The notes under the pieces are model-generated. The model saw only the letters and a list, made by a program, of their open reading frames with translations, did no database searches and was not told the DNA's origin. The translations under genes were made by a program, and so were the position numbers. Below are positions 10,609 to 20,298 of a stretch of 64,000 nt of DNA, piece by piece. Origin of the DNA: Commensalibacter intestini A911 (GTDB lineage: Bacteria > Pseudomonadota > Alphaproteobacteria > Acetobacterales > Acetobacteraceae); contig NZ_AGFR01000007.1 in NCBI RefSeq assembly GCF_000231445.1, positions 372,001 through 436,000 on the forward strand, read 5' to 3'. Every line of letters starts with the position of its first letter. Within the stretch, counting starts at the first letter, position 1.

Positions 10609-12984
10609 CTACTGACGACCTTTTTTACCTGATGTAGAAACTTGACGTTTTTTAAAGGTAACTTCTTTAGGGAGTTCAACAGCTAGACGATCATCTTCAA
10701 TAATGGCTCTGACCCAGAAATCTCCATTATCATCCACATTAACCCCTTGAATTTCATGTTCAAATCCTGGGAATATTTTATCAAACTCTTGTAAAGCACG
10801 AAGATAACCAATAATGCCGCTATCATCTTTTGGTAAACGTTCACCAGGCATTAATACTGGAATTCCTGGAGGATAAGGCACCAACATACTCGCTGCAATA
10901 CGACCAGAAAAATCGTCTAAACGAATATGTTCTGCTTTATAACGAACAACTTTTTGATATGCTACAGCTGGCGTCATAACGGCTTCGGGATCACTATTCA
11001 CTGCTTCATTGATATGTTTCATCAATTCCAGTTCACGCATTTTGTCATGCATTTCCTGACAAAGTTGTTTTAACGTTAATGTTTCATAACGTGGAGATTT
11101 TCCTTTTAAAGATGGAATAGCATCAATAGCCAAAGCATCCGTATCATACAGTTTTTTAAAGGTTAGAAGACTTTCAATCAAAGTGCCCCATTTTCCTTTT
11201 GTAATCCCAACAGAGAATAAAATTAAAACCGTATAATCCCCAGTACGAGCGATTTCAATGCGTCTATCATCAAGGAATTTAGTAATTAAGTAACCAGGAA
11301 TACCTTGCTCTTCATATTGACCATCGGTGTTAATGCCTGGGCAAGTAATCGTCACTTTAACAGGATCAAGCATACTATCGGTATCTGCTAAGTCCTCTGC
11401 AGCAAATCCATGCCATTTATCTTCCGGTTTTAACTGCCAACATTGTTGATCTTGGCTTAATAACGATACAGGAGCATCCTCAAAACTAAAGCGTTTTCCT
11501 GTTTCTGGATCTTTCACTTCAGTCGGTTGCAAAACATCAAAGAACCAAGAAGTTTCATCTTCTTCCTCTTTTAATTGTCGTTTTACAGAGACGACAGCTT
11601 TACGAAATGCAATAGCCTCTTCAATTGATTCTTGCACCAAAGATGGGCCAGAGTCACCTTGCATCATGCTCACTGCAACATCAATAGACGCAATAATCGG
11701 ATAAAATGGAGATGTCGTGCCATGCATCATAAAAGCATCATTAAAATCATCATAATTCAAAGGAGCACGTTCACTTGGTTTAACATGGATCATTGATGCC
11801 ATGGAAAGTGCTGGTAACATTTTATGTGTAGACTGCACAGCAAAAATTGTTGGACGGTCTGGTGTATCTTGAACATCCATTGCATAGCGGTTTTTATATA
11901 ATGGATGGAAACGTGCATATGCGTACCAAGCTTCATCAAAATGAATACGCGGAGCACTAGCACCAAGATGTTTAACAACATCATTTACATTATAACAAAA
12001 ACCATCATAAGTACAGTTGGTCACAACAGCATAAGCTGGATTTTGATCCACAGCACCTGCAGCTAATGCGCTATTTTTAATCAAGCCATCAATACTATCT
12101 TTTTTCAAACGTTTGGTTGGAATTGGACCAATCAAACCATAAGCATTTCGTGTAGGTTTTAGATAAACTGGACGAGCATTAGAAAGTGTTAAGCCATGAT
12201 TTAAAGATTTATGACAGTTACGATCAACAACGGCGATTTCATCGGTTGCTACTGCTGCTTGAGCAACAATACGATTTGACCCTGATGAACCAGAAACACC
12301 ATAAAATGTCCAATCTGCACCAAAAAGTTTCGCTGCAATTTCTTCAGATTTTTTAGGTGGGCCTGCATGGATCAAATAATCTCCCATTTCAGCAGTGGCA
12401 ACACCAATATCGGCACGCATCATATTTTCACCAAAGAAATTGATAAAATCAATGCCTACAGGATGTTTTAAATAAGCCATCCCACCCATGTGACCTGGGC
12501 AATCCCAATAATAATCTCCGTCCTCTGTAAAGTTTTTTAATGTTTTAAAATATGGAGGAAGAAGGTTTGCAGCATATCGATGCACAAGAGTATAAATACG
12601 GTTTGCTGTAAATTCAGGTGTTTCAGAAAATAAATAAATATACTCATTAACTTCTTTGATAATATTCAAAGGAATATGATCAGTAATATTTTTTTCAGAA
12701 ACTAAAAATAATGGTGCTGAAGGATTACGCGCTCTAAAGATCTGAATAAATTTTTCATAGTCTTCAACCATTCCAGAACTGAGATCATCCCAAAAGAAGC
12801 CAACGCCACTATATTTAGGGCTCTCATTGATTAATTTAATACCATCTTGAATATTATGAACCACATGCGTTTCAAAATTACGCTTAGCAATCTCGTCTTT
12901 AATTTGAGTAACAGCATGTTTTGCTGGAGAATTTTCTTGTAAACTTGCAGACGAAATAAATAGGACGTTGTGATTAAACTTCAT
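10609..12984 (-). CDS. Orn/Lys/Arg decarboxylase (fold-type I, PLP-dependent, inducible type)
   Basis: Decarboxylates a basic amino acid to its amine (ornithine, lysine or arginine to putrescine, cadaverine or agmatine). The protein has 791 residues, the size of the large enzymes. An N-terminal receiver-like wing domain (about 1-130) is followed by the PLP domain with the Schiff-base lysine in QSTHKMLPALSM (near residue 395) and the cofactor motif HFDEAWYAYARFHP, then a C-terminal domain ending in a basic tail. The ATG at 12984 is preferred over 12990 because AGAGAG lies six bases before it. The two flanking APC antiporter genes support a decarboxylase-antiporter acid-resistance module. Which amino acid is used cannot be told from sequence. 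Confidence 0.9.
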   Translation of the reverse strand: MKFNHNVLFISSASLQENSPAKHAVTQIKDEIAKRNFETHVVHNIQDGIKLINESPKYSGVGFFWDDLSSGMVEDYEKFIQIFRARNPSAPLFLVSEKNITDHIPLNIIKEVNEYIYLFSETPEFTANRIYTLVHRYAANLLPPYFKTLKNFTEDGDYYWDCPGHMGGMAYLKHPVGIDFINFFGENMMRADIGVATAEMGDYLIHAGPPKKSEEIAAKLFGADWTFYGVSGSSGSNRIVAQAAVATDEIAVVDRNCHKSLNHGLTLSNARPVYLKPTRNAYGLIGPIPTKRLKKDSIDGLIKNSALAAGAVDQNPAYAVVTNCTYDGFCYNVNDVVKHLGASAPRIHFDEAWYAYARFHPLYKNRYAMDVQDTPDRPTIFAVQSTHKMLPALSMASMIHVKPSERAPLNYDDFNDAFMMHGTTSPFYPIIASIDVAVSMMQGDSGPSLVQESIEEAIAFRKAVVSVKRQLKEEEDETSWFFDVLQPTEVKDPETGKRFSFEDAPVSLLSQDQQCWQLKPEDKWHGFAAEDLADTDSMLDPVKVTITCPGINTDGQYEEQGIPGYLITKFLDDRRIEIARTGDYTVLILFSVGITKGKWGTLIESLLTFKKLYDTDALAIDAIPSLKGKSPRYETLTLKQLCQEMHDKMRELELMKHINEAVNSDPEAVMTPAVAYQKVVRYKAEHIRLDDFSGRIAASMLVPYPPGIPVLMPGERLPKDDSGIIGYLRALQEFDKIFPGFEHEIQGVNVDDNGDFWVRAIIEDDRLAVELPKEVTFKKRQVSTSGKKGRQ

Positions 12985-13095
12985 AATCATCTCTCTATTT
13001 TATAGGTTAATATTTTAATACGATATTATAACGTTACGCTATAAACTTATGGGTTAGATATAGGTACTCAAGGAACGAATACTAGACATAGTTCA

Positions 13096-14388
13096 TTAAA
13101 AACTGATGATTCCTTGAAAAAACAAAACGAAACTAAAAATATCAACCAAGATCAAAGCCCCAAACAAATATTTTTCCATAGAAGTTAAGATGTTTTTACC
13201 GTCTTGTTGCTCATAACGAGCCCAGAAAAATAGTGGCAATCCAATCGTTAATAAGACTGGCACCATTGCTAAATATTGAACTTCGCTGGCATAAACCATG
13301 AACAAACAAAAACATATACCAATTAAACTGGTAATCAGTGCCCATATGCGATTATTTGTCGTATATTTTTTATATTCGTTTGTTATACAAAGCTTACATA
13401 AATAAGCTGTAGACATAAGATACGCAGGCAATACAGTAATCGCCGAAATCGCAAGCATCGTTAGCCATGCATGATTTGAAAAATAAACAAAAAAGACAAC
13501 AATTTGCATCAAAGCACTACTAATCCATAAGGACACAGAAGCAGCCCCTTTGTTATTTTTTGTAGCAAATTTTTCAGGAAAAGTACCATTTTTTGCCGCT
13601 ACCATTGGTATTTCTGCACAAATCATTGTCCATGCCAACCAGCTCGATAACACAGAGATCAGAACACCAACAATAATCAGTTGCTCCCCCCACTCACCGA
13701 CAACAATTTTTAAAATACCCGCTGTAGACGGCGTTGGAATAAGACTTAAAGTCTTTTGAGAAACCACTCCAAAAGGTAGAATAGAAACCAAGATACAAAA
13801 CACTAAAGAAATCATAAAGCCAATAAACGTAGCTCTACCAACATCTTTTTTATTTTTAGCTCTTCCAGATAATGCCACCGCACCTTCAACCCCAATAAAA
13901 CACCAAAGCGAAATATCAAGCGGCGATATAATTTGAGAAAAAACAGACCCAAGATGAGTATTAGACACACTGGGGTTGGTTCCCCAAAAATCACTGGTAA
14001 ATTCCGTATAATTTAACGCACACGATAAAACAAAAACAAAAATAACCAACGGAACCATTTTCGTAATTGTACCGATCAGATTGATCGCCCCTGCAACTTT
14101 TGTGCCTGCTAAAACAAGGAAATTAAAACCCCAGATTAAAATAGAAGCCCCAATAACCGAAATCAGATTATTCCCCCCTTGAAAGTCACCTGGCATAAAA
14201 TAATTTAATGTATCCATAATCATCACTGCAAAAGCAACATTGCTGAATATAGTCATTAACCAATATCCCCAAGCAACAATAAAGGCTGTTAAAGCGCCAA
14301 ATCCTTCATGGGCATACATATATATTCCTGATTGTAAATCGGGACGAATATCTGAAAGAATAATAAAGGTACGTGAAATAGGAAACAT
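13096..14388 (-). pseudogene. N-terminally truncated APC antiporter, paralogue of the gene at 9018-10526
   Basis: The 430-residue frame aligns along its length with the 502-residue antiporter on the other side of the decarboxylase (shared ILSDIRPDLQSGIYMYAHEG versus LLSDLRPDLQAGVYMYAQEG, and FIGVEGAVALSGRAKNKKDV). It lacks helix 1 with the Gly-rich substrate-binding signature and most of helix 2. Homology continues about 13 codons upstream of the first ATG (to about 14427), then the frame meets a TGA; no ribosome binding site precedes the ATG. I therefore read it as a decayed gene that lost its 5' end near the divergent oprB. A shortened but stable protein cannot be excluded. Confidence 0.7.
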
Positions 14389-14626
14389 TACAGAAATAGA
14401 AATATTATTTCTAATTACAATAGGAGCGCATCTTTCCTTTAATCAAAGAGAGAAAAGCTTGCTAAATAAATCACACAACACAAAATTTTATCATCAAATA
14501 AAACGTTAACCTTTTAATACGATCAATCCATCCCATCTGTTAACTGTCATTGCTTAAGTTGCACCTTCACCAAATAAAAAACTAGCAACTTAGCATCAAT
14601 AATTTTTGAATTATAAGGGTTTATAC

Positions 14627-16165
14627 ATGACGAACACGCCGCTTTGCTGTCGCTCTAATTTAACAAATCATTATTCTTTTAAAAAAATATTAACGCTATT
14701 TTGCTTTAGTTTCTTAGTCTCAGCCGAATTCGGAAATATTTCTTATGCACAGGATATATCTGTCACTGATAATGACAAGAAACCTGGTGCGATTTCTGTC
14801 GGTGGTAACTACTTTAAAAGAGATGGACCACCAGCAAAAAAACTTGATCCCAACACAGGACAAAGCCCAACCAGTAACAATATGTTATTAGGATCTATGT
14901 TCGGATTACGACCATGGCTTGCTCAATATGGGGGCACGTTTACCGCTGTCGATGTTAATGATATGTGGGGTAATCCTTCAGGTGGTTATAAACAAGGAAC
15001 CACTTATTTTGGCTCGACTACATTAACGTTAAACTGGGATCCTGAAAAAGTTCTCGGGATTAAAAATGGTCTTTTTAATATTAATGCGCTACAGCTCAGA
15101 GGAACCAGTATTACCTCTAATAATTTAGGGGATATTAATACAGTTGATAATGATAATGCCAGCCGCTCTACACGCCTATGGGAAGTCTGGTATCAACAAG
15201 GTTTTTTTGACGATAAATTAAATATTCGTCTTGGTAAACTTGGTCTAGGATCTGAATTTAATGTGAGTGAATATTCTACACTATTCCTAAATTCAAACTT
15301 TGGCTGGTCAATGATGAACTCCGTCAACACTTATAATGGTGGCGTTGTTTATCCCGTTGCATCACCGGGAATACGTATTAAATTTGAACCCAATTCACAT
15401 TGGACCAATCTATTCGCTGTCACAGATGATAACCCTACCAATGTTGATTTTTGTAACCCATCAGGTGCATTTAGCTGTGGTGGGCCACCAAAACATACAT
15501 CCGGAGTATATTTAAACTTTAAAACAGGTGCTTTTATTATTAATGAGCTTCAATATCACTTGAACCCAGCTTCTGATGGCAATGACAAATTACCTGGAAA
15601 TTATAAAGTGGGTGGATATTTTGATAGTGCTCGCTTCCCAGACCAGGCGTATAATGGACAAGGTCAACCTCTTGGCAATCCAAACAATCCTCAAACCATG
15701 AGAATGCATAATAATAACTGGTCACTATATTTCATGGCTGATCAGATGATTTGGAGACCTTCTAAAGATTCAAATAAATCCATCGGTATGTTCGCCAATA
15801 TACAAACCGCACCTGGAAATAAAAGCTCCATTAGCTTAGATGGAAATGCTGGTATTGTGTATAATGGAATCTTTAATAATGCCAATAACTCGGTAGGATT
15901 TGGATGGGGATTTGGTAGCTTTAGTAATCGTGCTCGACAATATGATAAAGATTACCGTTATTATGCAGATCCTACTTGGCGCGTTAGAAACACAGAACAT
16001 CATATTGAATTAGTTGCTCAATTTGAAATCACGCCTTGGTTGCAACTAACCCCTGACTTTCAATATATCTTCAACCCTGGTGGTGGCTTAAACCTACAAA
16101 CAGGTTCTTATAAACGTATACAAAACGAAGCTGTTCTTGGATTAAGATCAACGGTAAACTTCTAA
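14627..16165 (+). CDS. oprB: OprB-family carbohydrate-selective porin
   Basis: Outer-membrane beta-barrel for uptake of sugars, common in acetic acid bacteria. A signal peptide with a hydrophobic core around LTLFCFSFLVSAEFG and a likely cleavage after ISYA-Q is followed by an OprB barrel with repeated aromatic strand ends and the C-terminal strand ALGLRSTVNF-like ending (NEAVLGLRSTVNF), finishing in Phe as outer-membrane proteins do. The frame can be extended to a TTG at 14606, but AAGGG is placed eight bases before the ATG at 14627 (513 codons including stop). It is divergent from the decayed antiporter. An 8-bp inverted repeat (14555-14562 and 14585-14592) lies in its leader. Confidence 0.85.
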   Translation: MTNTPLCCRSNLTNHYSFKKILTLFCFSFLVSAEFGNISYAQDISVTDNDKKPGAISVGGNYFKRDGPPAKKLDPNTGQSPTSNNMLLGSMFGLRPWLAQYGGTFTAVDVNDMWGNPSGGYKQGTTYFGSTTLTLNWDPEKVLGIKNGLFNINALQLRGTSITSNNLGDINTVDNDNASRSTRLWEVWYQQGFFDDKLNIRLGKLGLGSEFNVSEYSTLFLNSNFGWSMMNSVNTYNGGVVYPVASPGIRIKFEPNSHWTNLFAVTDDNPTNVDFCNPSGAFSCGGPPKHTSGVYLNFKTGAFIINELQYHLNPASDGNDKLPGNYKVGGYFDSARFPDQAYNGQGQPLGNPNNPQTMRMHNNNWSLYFMADQMIWRPSKDSNKSIGMFANIQTAPGNKSSISLDGNAGIVYNGIFNNANNSVGFGWGFGSFSNRARQYDKDYRYYADPTWRVRNTEHHIELVAQFEITPWLQLTPDFQYIFNPGGGLNLQTGSYKRIQNEAVLGLRSTVNF

Positions 16166-16193
16166 AACTATTTAATTCAATATCACAAACAAA

Positions 16194-16228
16194 AAAGAGG
16201 TCAACCTCATATTGAGACTGACCTCTTT
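16194..16228. terminator. bidirectional terminator between oprB and ribH
   Basis: Inverted repeat AAGAGGTCA/TGACCTCTT with an A-run on one side and a T-run on the other, placed between two convergent genes, so it can serve both. Confidence 0.8.
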
Positions 16229-16252
16229 TAAAAAATTATATCTAACAAAAAA

Positions 16253-16732
16253 TTATATTTTGTGAATTAAAGCTAAGCTTTCAATACAAGCCGCGACAGC
16301 TTCACGACCTTTGTTTTCTTTATTTTCTTCAGAACGTATTTCAGCTTGCTCAGCAGTATAAGTCGTCAAGATACCAAAGCTGATAGGTGTTTCTGTAGCT
16401 AAAGAGGCTTGCATAATTCCAATGGTTGCGCCTAAGCTGATATATTCAAAGTGGGCAGTATCCCCTTTAATCACACAGCCTAAACAAACAACACCATCAT
16501 ATTTACCACTTTTCGCTAAAGTTTGCGCAATCAACGGCAATTCAAAAGCACCTGGCGCATAAAGTAAATCTTCATTTACATTAAACGGAATTTGATGTTC
16601 TGCCAACCATTCTTGTGCACCTTTGGCTAAACCATCGGTAACTTTTTCGTTAAAGCGGCTTACAACAATCGCAATACGAGGGGTTTTCTTAAACGTAAAG
16701 TCAGTCAAAGATTTAGGAGCTTGTTTAATCAT
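16253..16732 (-). CDS. ribH: 6,7-dimethyl-8-ribityllumazine synthase
   Basis: Condenses 5-amino-6-ribitylaminouracil with 3,4-dihydroxy-2-butanone 4-phosphate, the penultimate step of riboflavin synthesis; the enzyme forms pentamers or 60-mers in the cytoplasm. The 159 residues contain the phosphate-binding segment CVIKGDTAHFEYI and the nearby catalytic histidine region, plus the upstream ribityl-binding part GAFELPLIAQ. It is the last gene of the rib operon, 23 bases after ribBA, and is followed by a strong terminator. Confidence 0.95.
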   Translation of the reverse strand: MIKQAPKSLTDFTFKKTPRIAIVVSRFNEKVTDGLAKGAQEWLAEHQIPFNVNEDLLYAPGAFELPLIAQTLAKSGKYDGVVCLGCVIKGDTAHFEYISLGATIGIMQASLATETPISFGILTTYTAEQAEIRSEENKENKGREAVAACIESLALIHKI

Positions 16733-16755
16733 TTTTTAAACTTTCAAGATAACGA

Positions 16756-18036
16756 CTAGGATTTTTGATCAATTTTTTCAGAAACTAAAGCATGCCCCAT
16801 GCGATCTCTTTTTGTTTTTAAATAAGACACATTATGAGGATTGGCTTCGATTTCAATAGAAACACGATGAACAACAGAAAAACCCTGCTTTTCAATCATC
16901 TCGACTTTGTCCATATTATTGGTCAATAAATCAAGCTGCTTAATCCCTAATTTTTCTAATATAGCCCCTGCAACCGTCCAATCACGCATATCCGCAGCAA
17001 ATCCTAAACGATGATTAGCATCCACCGTGTCCAACCCTTGATCTTGCAAAGCATAAGCAGAGATTTTATTGAACAACCCAATTCCACGCCCTTCATGACC
17101 GCGCAAATAAATCAAAACACCTTTTTCAGATTCACCGATCATTTTCAAAGCTTTATGTAACTGAGGCCCACAATCACAGCGTAAGGAACCTAACACATCA
17201 CCAGTCAAACACTCTGAATGCAACCGAACCAAAGGTGTTTTTTTATCATTTCCTGAGAAGTCACCTTTCATCACAGCTAAATGCTCATTTCCTTTGAGAT
17301 CAACAAAAGATTGGACTGTAAAATCTTCACCACCATAATAATTAGGAAGATTGGCAACCTCACCTGCTCTAACCAACGAAGTTAATGGGTCAACAGGCAC
17401 ACAATCATATTGCTTGCGCCATTCAATAATAGAAGAAACTGTCACTAATGGAATTTCATGCTCTGCTGCAAATTTTTTCAACACTGGCATTCTTGCCATT
17501 GTGCCATCTTCATTTAAGACTTCACAAATTGCAGAGATAGGCTTTAATCCAGCCATTTTTACCAAATCAATTGAGCCCTCAGTATGACCATCTCTAGCCA
17601 AAACACCATTTGGATTAGCAACCAAAGGAAATACATGGCCTGGACAAATAATATCACTGGGCTTTACATCATCCATAACAACCGCAGCAAAGGTTTTCGC
17701 ACGATCATCCGCAGAAACGCCCGTTGTAATTCCCTCTTTTGCTTCGATAGAAATAGTAAATGCTGTTTCATGAGGTGACGTATTATGTTGTGCCATTTGA
17801 TAAAGATTTAATTGCTGTGCTTTATCCCCACACATCGGCATACATAAAATACCACGCGCATGCGTAATCATAAAGTTAACGATTTCAGGAGTCACAAACT
17901 CTCCAGCTGCGACGAGGTCTCCTTCATTTTCGCGACCTTCGTCATCAACCATCAATACCATCTTGCCTTCACGTAACGTTTCAATAGCAAGCTTTAATTC
18001 AGGACTTAACGTCTTGATCATTTCTGGATTAAACAT
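16756..18036 (-). CDS. ribBA: bifunctional DHBP synthase / GTP cyclohydrolase II
   Basis: The N-terminal half (about 1-210) is 3,4-dihydroxy-2-butanone 4-phosphate synthase with the acidic motif DDEGRENEGDLV and the HGGHTE-like substrate loop (RDGHTEGS). The C-terminal half is GTP cyclohydrolase II with the zinc-binding cysteines in SECLTGDVLGSLRCDCG and the catalytic RGHEGRGIGL. Both active sites look intact; in many alphaproteobacteria the second half is degenerate, so this is worth noting. The start overlaps the end of ribE by 19 bases, with GGAGA before the ATG, which points to translational coupling. Confidence 0.95.
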   Translation of the reverse strand: MFNPEMIKTLSPELKLAIETLREGKMVLMVDDEGRENEGDLVAAGEFVTPEIVNFMITHARGILCMPMCGDKAQQLNLYQMAQHNTSPHETAFTISIEAKEGITTGVSADDRAKTFAAVVMDDVKPSDIICPGHVFPLVANPNGVLARDGHTEGSIDLVKMAGLKPISAICEVLNEDGTMARMPVLKKFAAEHEIPLVTVSSIIEWRKQYDCVPVDPLTSLVRAGEVANLPNYYGGEDFTVQSFVDLKGNEHLAVMKGDFSGNDKKTPLVRLHSECLTGDVLGSLRCDCGPQLHKALKMIGESEKGVLIYLRGHEGRGIGLFNKISAYALQDQGLDTVDANHRLGFAADMRDWTVAGAILEKLGIKQLDLLTNNMDKVEMIEKQGFSVVHRVSIEIEANPHNVSYLKTKRDRMGHALVSEKIDQKS

Positions 18037-18638
18037 AAATTCTCCACGTACTTTGCAATAACATCCACTTCTACATTGACCATATCATTAGGCGATAAAT
18101 GACCTAATGTTGTATGCTCCCAAGTATGCGGAATAATCATAATATGAATAACAAACTCATCAGAAGCAGCATCACTACCACCTATTTCCCCAATACCATT
18201 TAAGGTTAAACTGGTTCCATCAATCGCAATAGAGCCCTTTTCAACAACATATTTTCTAAGGCTTGCTGGAAACGCAAAAAAGACTTGATGTGCATCTCCA
18301 CTTTTTTCTGCTTTTACAAATCTGCCAGGAGCATCAACATGCCCTTGAACAATATGCCCCGATAAACGTGTTGAAGGTGTTACTGCGCGCTCTAAATTAA
18401 CGCGTTTCCCTTCTACTAATTTTCCTAAATTGGTTCTCGCCAAAGTTTCAGAACTAATAAAAAAAGATGCTTGTCCTTGTTGATTATATTGAACAACCGT
18501 CAAGCAAACACCGTTTACGGCGATACTTTCCCCCATGGAAAGATCCGTAATACCTGTATCGACTTCAACCACAATTGCATCTTTTTCATGCTTAACGGTT
18601 TGAATTGTGCCTAAAGATTCTATGATACCAGAGAACAT
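18018..18638 (-). CDS. ribE: riboflavin synthase, alpha chain
   Basis: Dismutates two 6,7-dimethyl-8-ribityllumazine molecules into riboflavin and the ribitylamino-uracil that is recycled. The 206 residues consist of two lumazine-binding repeats: MFSGIIESLGTI with GESIAVNGVCLTV, then the second repeat with GHIVQGHVDAPG and GSIAIDGTSLTLNG. Length is normal. It overlaps ribD by 19 bases upstream and ribBA by 19 bases downstream, so the three are coupled. Confidence 0.95.
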   Translation of the reverse strand: MFSGIIESLGTIQTVKHEKDAIVVEVDTGITDLSMGESIAVNGVCLTVVQYNQQGQASFFISSETLARTNLGKLVEGKRVNLERAVTPSTRLSGHIVQGHVDAPGRFVKAEKSGDAHQVFFAFPASLRKYVVEKGSIAIDGTSLTLNGIGEIGGSDAASDEFVIHIMIIPHTWEHTTLGHLSPNDMVNVEVDVIAKYVENLCLIQK

Positions 18639-19711
18639 AAATCTTCCTTTACAAAATGGAAATGAGTATCAGATAATAGCTGACGTGTTGGATAAGCTGC
18701 ATGTCTTGAGATGATATTCACATCATCTTCACCTTGAGCCTGCTGACGAATAGTTAACCATTCATCCCATAATTGACGTTGACGAAATTCTTGTAATAAA
18801 GCAGGGCCAGCTTCTACCATTGCCCACATGACTTTATGCGCATATAAAAGCTCTGGCAAAGCATCTAGATTATTACAAAGAATTAAAGAAAAGCCATTTG
18901 CTTTTGCTTGCTCTATATATTGCTTAGGCAAAGCATCTTCTAATGTTGCATGTGTTTGACTACAAACCACCAGTAAACGTTTCACATTAGAATGATCTGG
19001 CACATGACGAACCGTAAATGATGGGAAATCCATCTTTATCGTATTAACACCTGTAATAATGGCCTCTGTACCACGACGCAACTGATGGGCTAATGTCAAA
19101 GACTTTTGAGACGTAAACGTCTTCTGTCCCTTTGGTGGCACCATAGAGCCCACTGTATTAAGAGCCTGTTTAACAGTAATCCATGCTTTACGCTTCAGCA
19201 TAAATTGCGTAAATGGGGCCAATAAATCCACACATTGCTGATGCCAGTAATGCGCCATTGGAGAAGTCATCTCATCTAATAAAAAGACTTCTTTTCCACC
19301 CTCTTGCAACCTTACACGACCCGCACCATGAACATAAGGATTAGGATCTTTTACTCCAATCCATATTCTTTTTGCAGGAGTTTCTAATAAAGCCTCGGAA
19401 CAAGGTGGCGTAAGCCCTGTATGGTTACATGGCTCCAACGTTACGATTACATCGGCGATTTTATCCCACACACCAAGTGCTTTACATTGCTGCAACGCCA
19501 AAGCCTCAGCATGTAAAGCCCCTGCTTGATGATGCGCGGCAACCGTTAAAATATTCCCTTGCTCATCTAAAATAGCACAACCTACGGGAGGATTGGGCGC
19601 AGTGCGACCAACATATTGCAAGGCTTCGTGAATCGCTCGACGAAACCCTTTCGCAATTTTTTCAGAAAAATCAACTTTATCTAACAAAGTTGAATGAATG
19701 CGTGCTTGCAT
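18620..19711 (-). CDS. ribD: bifunctional diaminohydroxyphosphoribosylaminopyrimidine deaminase / reductase
   Basis: Performs the deamination and the reduction steps after GTP cyclohydrolase II. The deaminase domain (about 20-165) has the zinc motif HAE (67-69) and PCNHTGLTPPC (94-104). The reductase domain (about 170-360) has the NADPH-binding region with SQKSLTLAHQLRRGTEAIITG-type residues and the VEAGPALLQEF motif near the end. First gene of the operon, with an 83-base leader after the FMN riboswitch. No strong Shine-Dalgarno precedes the ATG. Confidence 0.93.
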   Translation of the reverse strand: MQARIHSTLLDKVDFSEKIAKGFRRAIHEALQYVGRTAPNPPVGCAILDEQGNILTVAAHHQAGALHAEALALQQCKALGVWDKIADVIVTLEPCNHTGLTPPCSEALLETPAKRIWIGVKDPNPYVHGAGRVRLQEGGKEVFLLDEMTSPMAHYWHQQCVDLLAPFTQFMLKRKAWITVKQALNTVGSMVPPKGQKTFTSQKSLTLAHQLRRGTEAIITGVNTIKMDFPSFTVRHVPDHSNVKRLLVVCSQTHATLEDALPKQYIEQAKANGFSLILCNNLDALPELLYAHKVMWAMVEAGPALLQEFRQRQLWDEWLTIRQQAQGEDDVNIISRHAAYPTRQLLSDTHFHFVKEDLCSLVS

Positions 19712-19794
19712 TTTAGTAGACCAGTCCTTTGCTCTGGACGCACGCGGGCAGATATGCCAAGCCTGTTACATAGATTTCTATGTACAACCCTAGC

Positions 19795-19947
19795 ACGTTC
19801 TTTCTCATCCGGACTATGACCGTCGGCTTCGGAATTACACCGAAATCTGCTTGACCTTATGTTATTACTAACATAAGCGCTCACGGGCTTAGAAATATTT
19901 CTATTTCATCACCGCCGGTGAGGAGTTACACCTCGCCCCAAGAACGT
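19795..19947 (-). ncRNA. FMN riboswitch (RFN element) upstream of the rib operon
   Basis: Read on the minus strand the conserved RFN blocks are in order: GGGGCGAGGTG, ACCGGCGGT, a variable hairpin with GCCCGTGAGCG, then CGGTGTAATTCCG, AGCCGACGGT and AGTCCGGATG. The closing P1 helix pairs ACGTTCT (19941-19947) with AGAACGT (19795-19801). The family binds FMN and lowers rib expression when flavin is plentiful. The expression platform is probably the leader at 19712-19794, where a 7-bp hairpin (19767-19784) lacks a T-run, so control of translation is likelier than termination. Confidence 0.93.
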
Positions 19948-19955
19948 CGTATTAA

Positions 19956-19984
19956 ATTATACTTTTTAAAGAGTCGTTATAACT
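19956..19984 (-). promoter_or_regulatory. putative promoter of the rib operon
   Basis: A perfect TATAAT (minus strand, 19956-19961) ends about nine bases before the 5' end of the riboswitch. A poor -35 match lies 17 bases upstream (19979-19984). Confidence 0.5.
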
Positions 19985-20183
19985 CTTCCTCATTAAGTTA
20001 ATTTTATTTGTGCAAATGATCAAGGTCAAAGCAATAATTTTCTTGAAAATTCTAACAAAAAGTCGTGACTATATGACTTTCTTTAATAAAATTCTTAAAA
20101 AAATTACTTTTTTTGATTTTTTCTCTTGCAATGTTTTTTGAAATACTGCATAAGACAATCCATCGAACGTCACAACGTTAAAT

Positions 20184-20258
20184 GCCGGATTAGCACAGTG
20201 GTAGTGCAGCGGTTTTGTAAACCGAAGGTCGGGAGTTCAAATCTCTCATCCGGCACCA
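20184..20258 (+). tRNA. tRNA-Thr (anticodon UGU)
   Basis: A 75-base cloverleaf: acceptor arms GCCGGAT and ATCCGGC pair fully, the D arm is closed by GCAC/GTGC, the anticodon loop TTTGTAA gives UGU, the T arm carries GTTCAAAT, and the encoded CCA end follows discriminator A. The anticodon stem has one G-A mismatch at its base. The prophage begins immediately after, so the 3' half of this tRNA is the likely integration site. Confidence 0.92.
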
Positions 20259-20298
20259 TAAAACTCCCTAATATAAAATATAATTAAAAAACAATATA

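Noticed and set aside
11790-11984. Alternative minus-strand frame in the decarboxylase gene
   Set aside because: It is fully inside the decarboxylase gene, whose PLP motifs establish the real frame.
19681-19884. Minus-strand 67-codon frame upstream of ribD
   Set aside because: It lies across the conserved FMN riboswitch and has no independent support.
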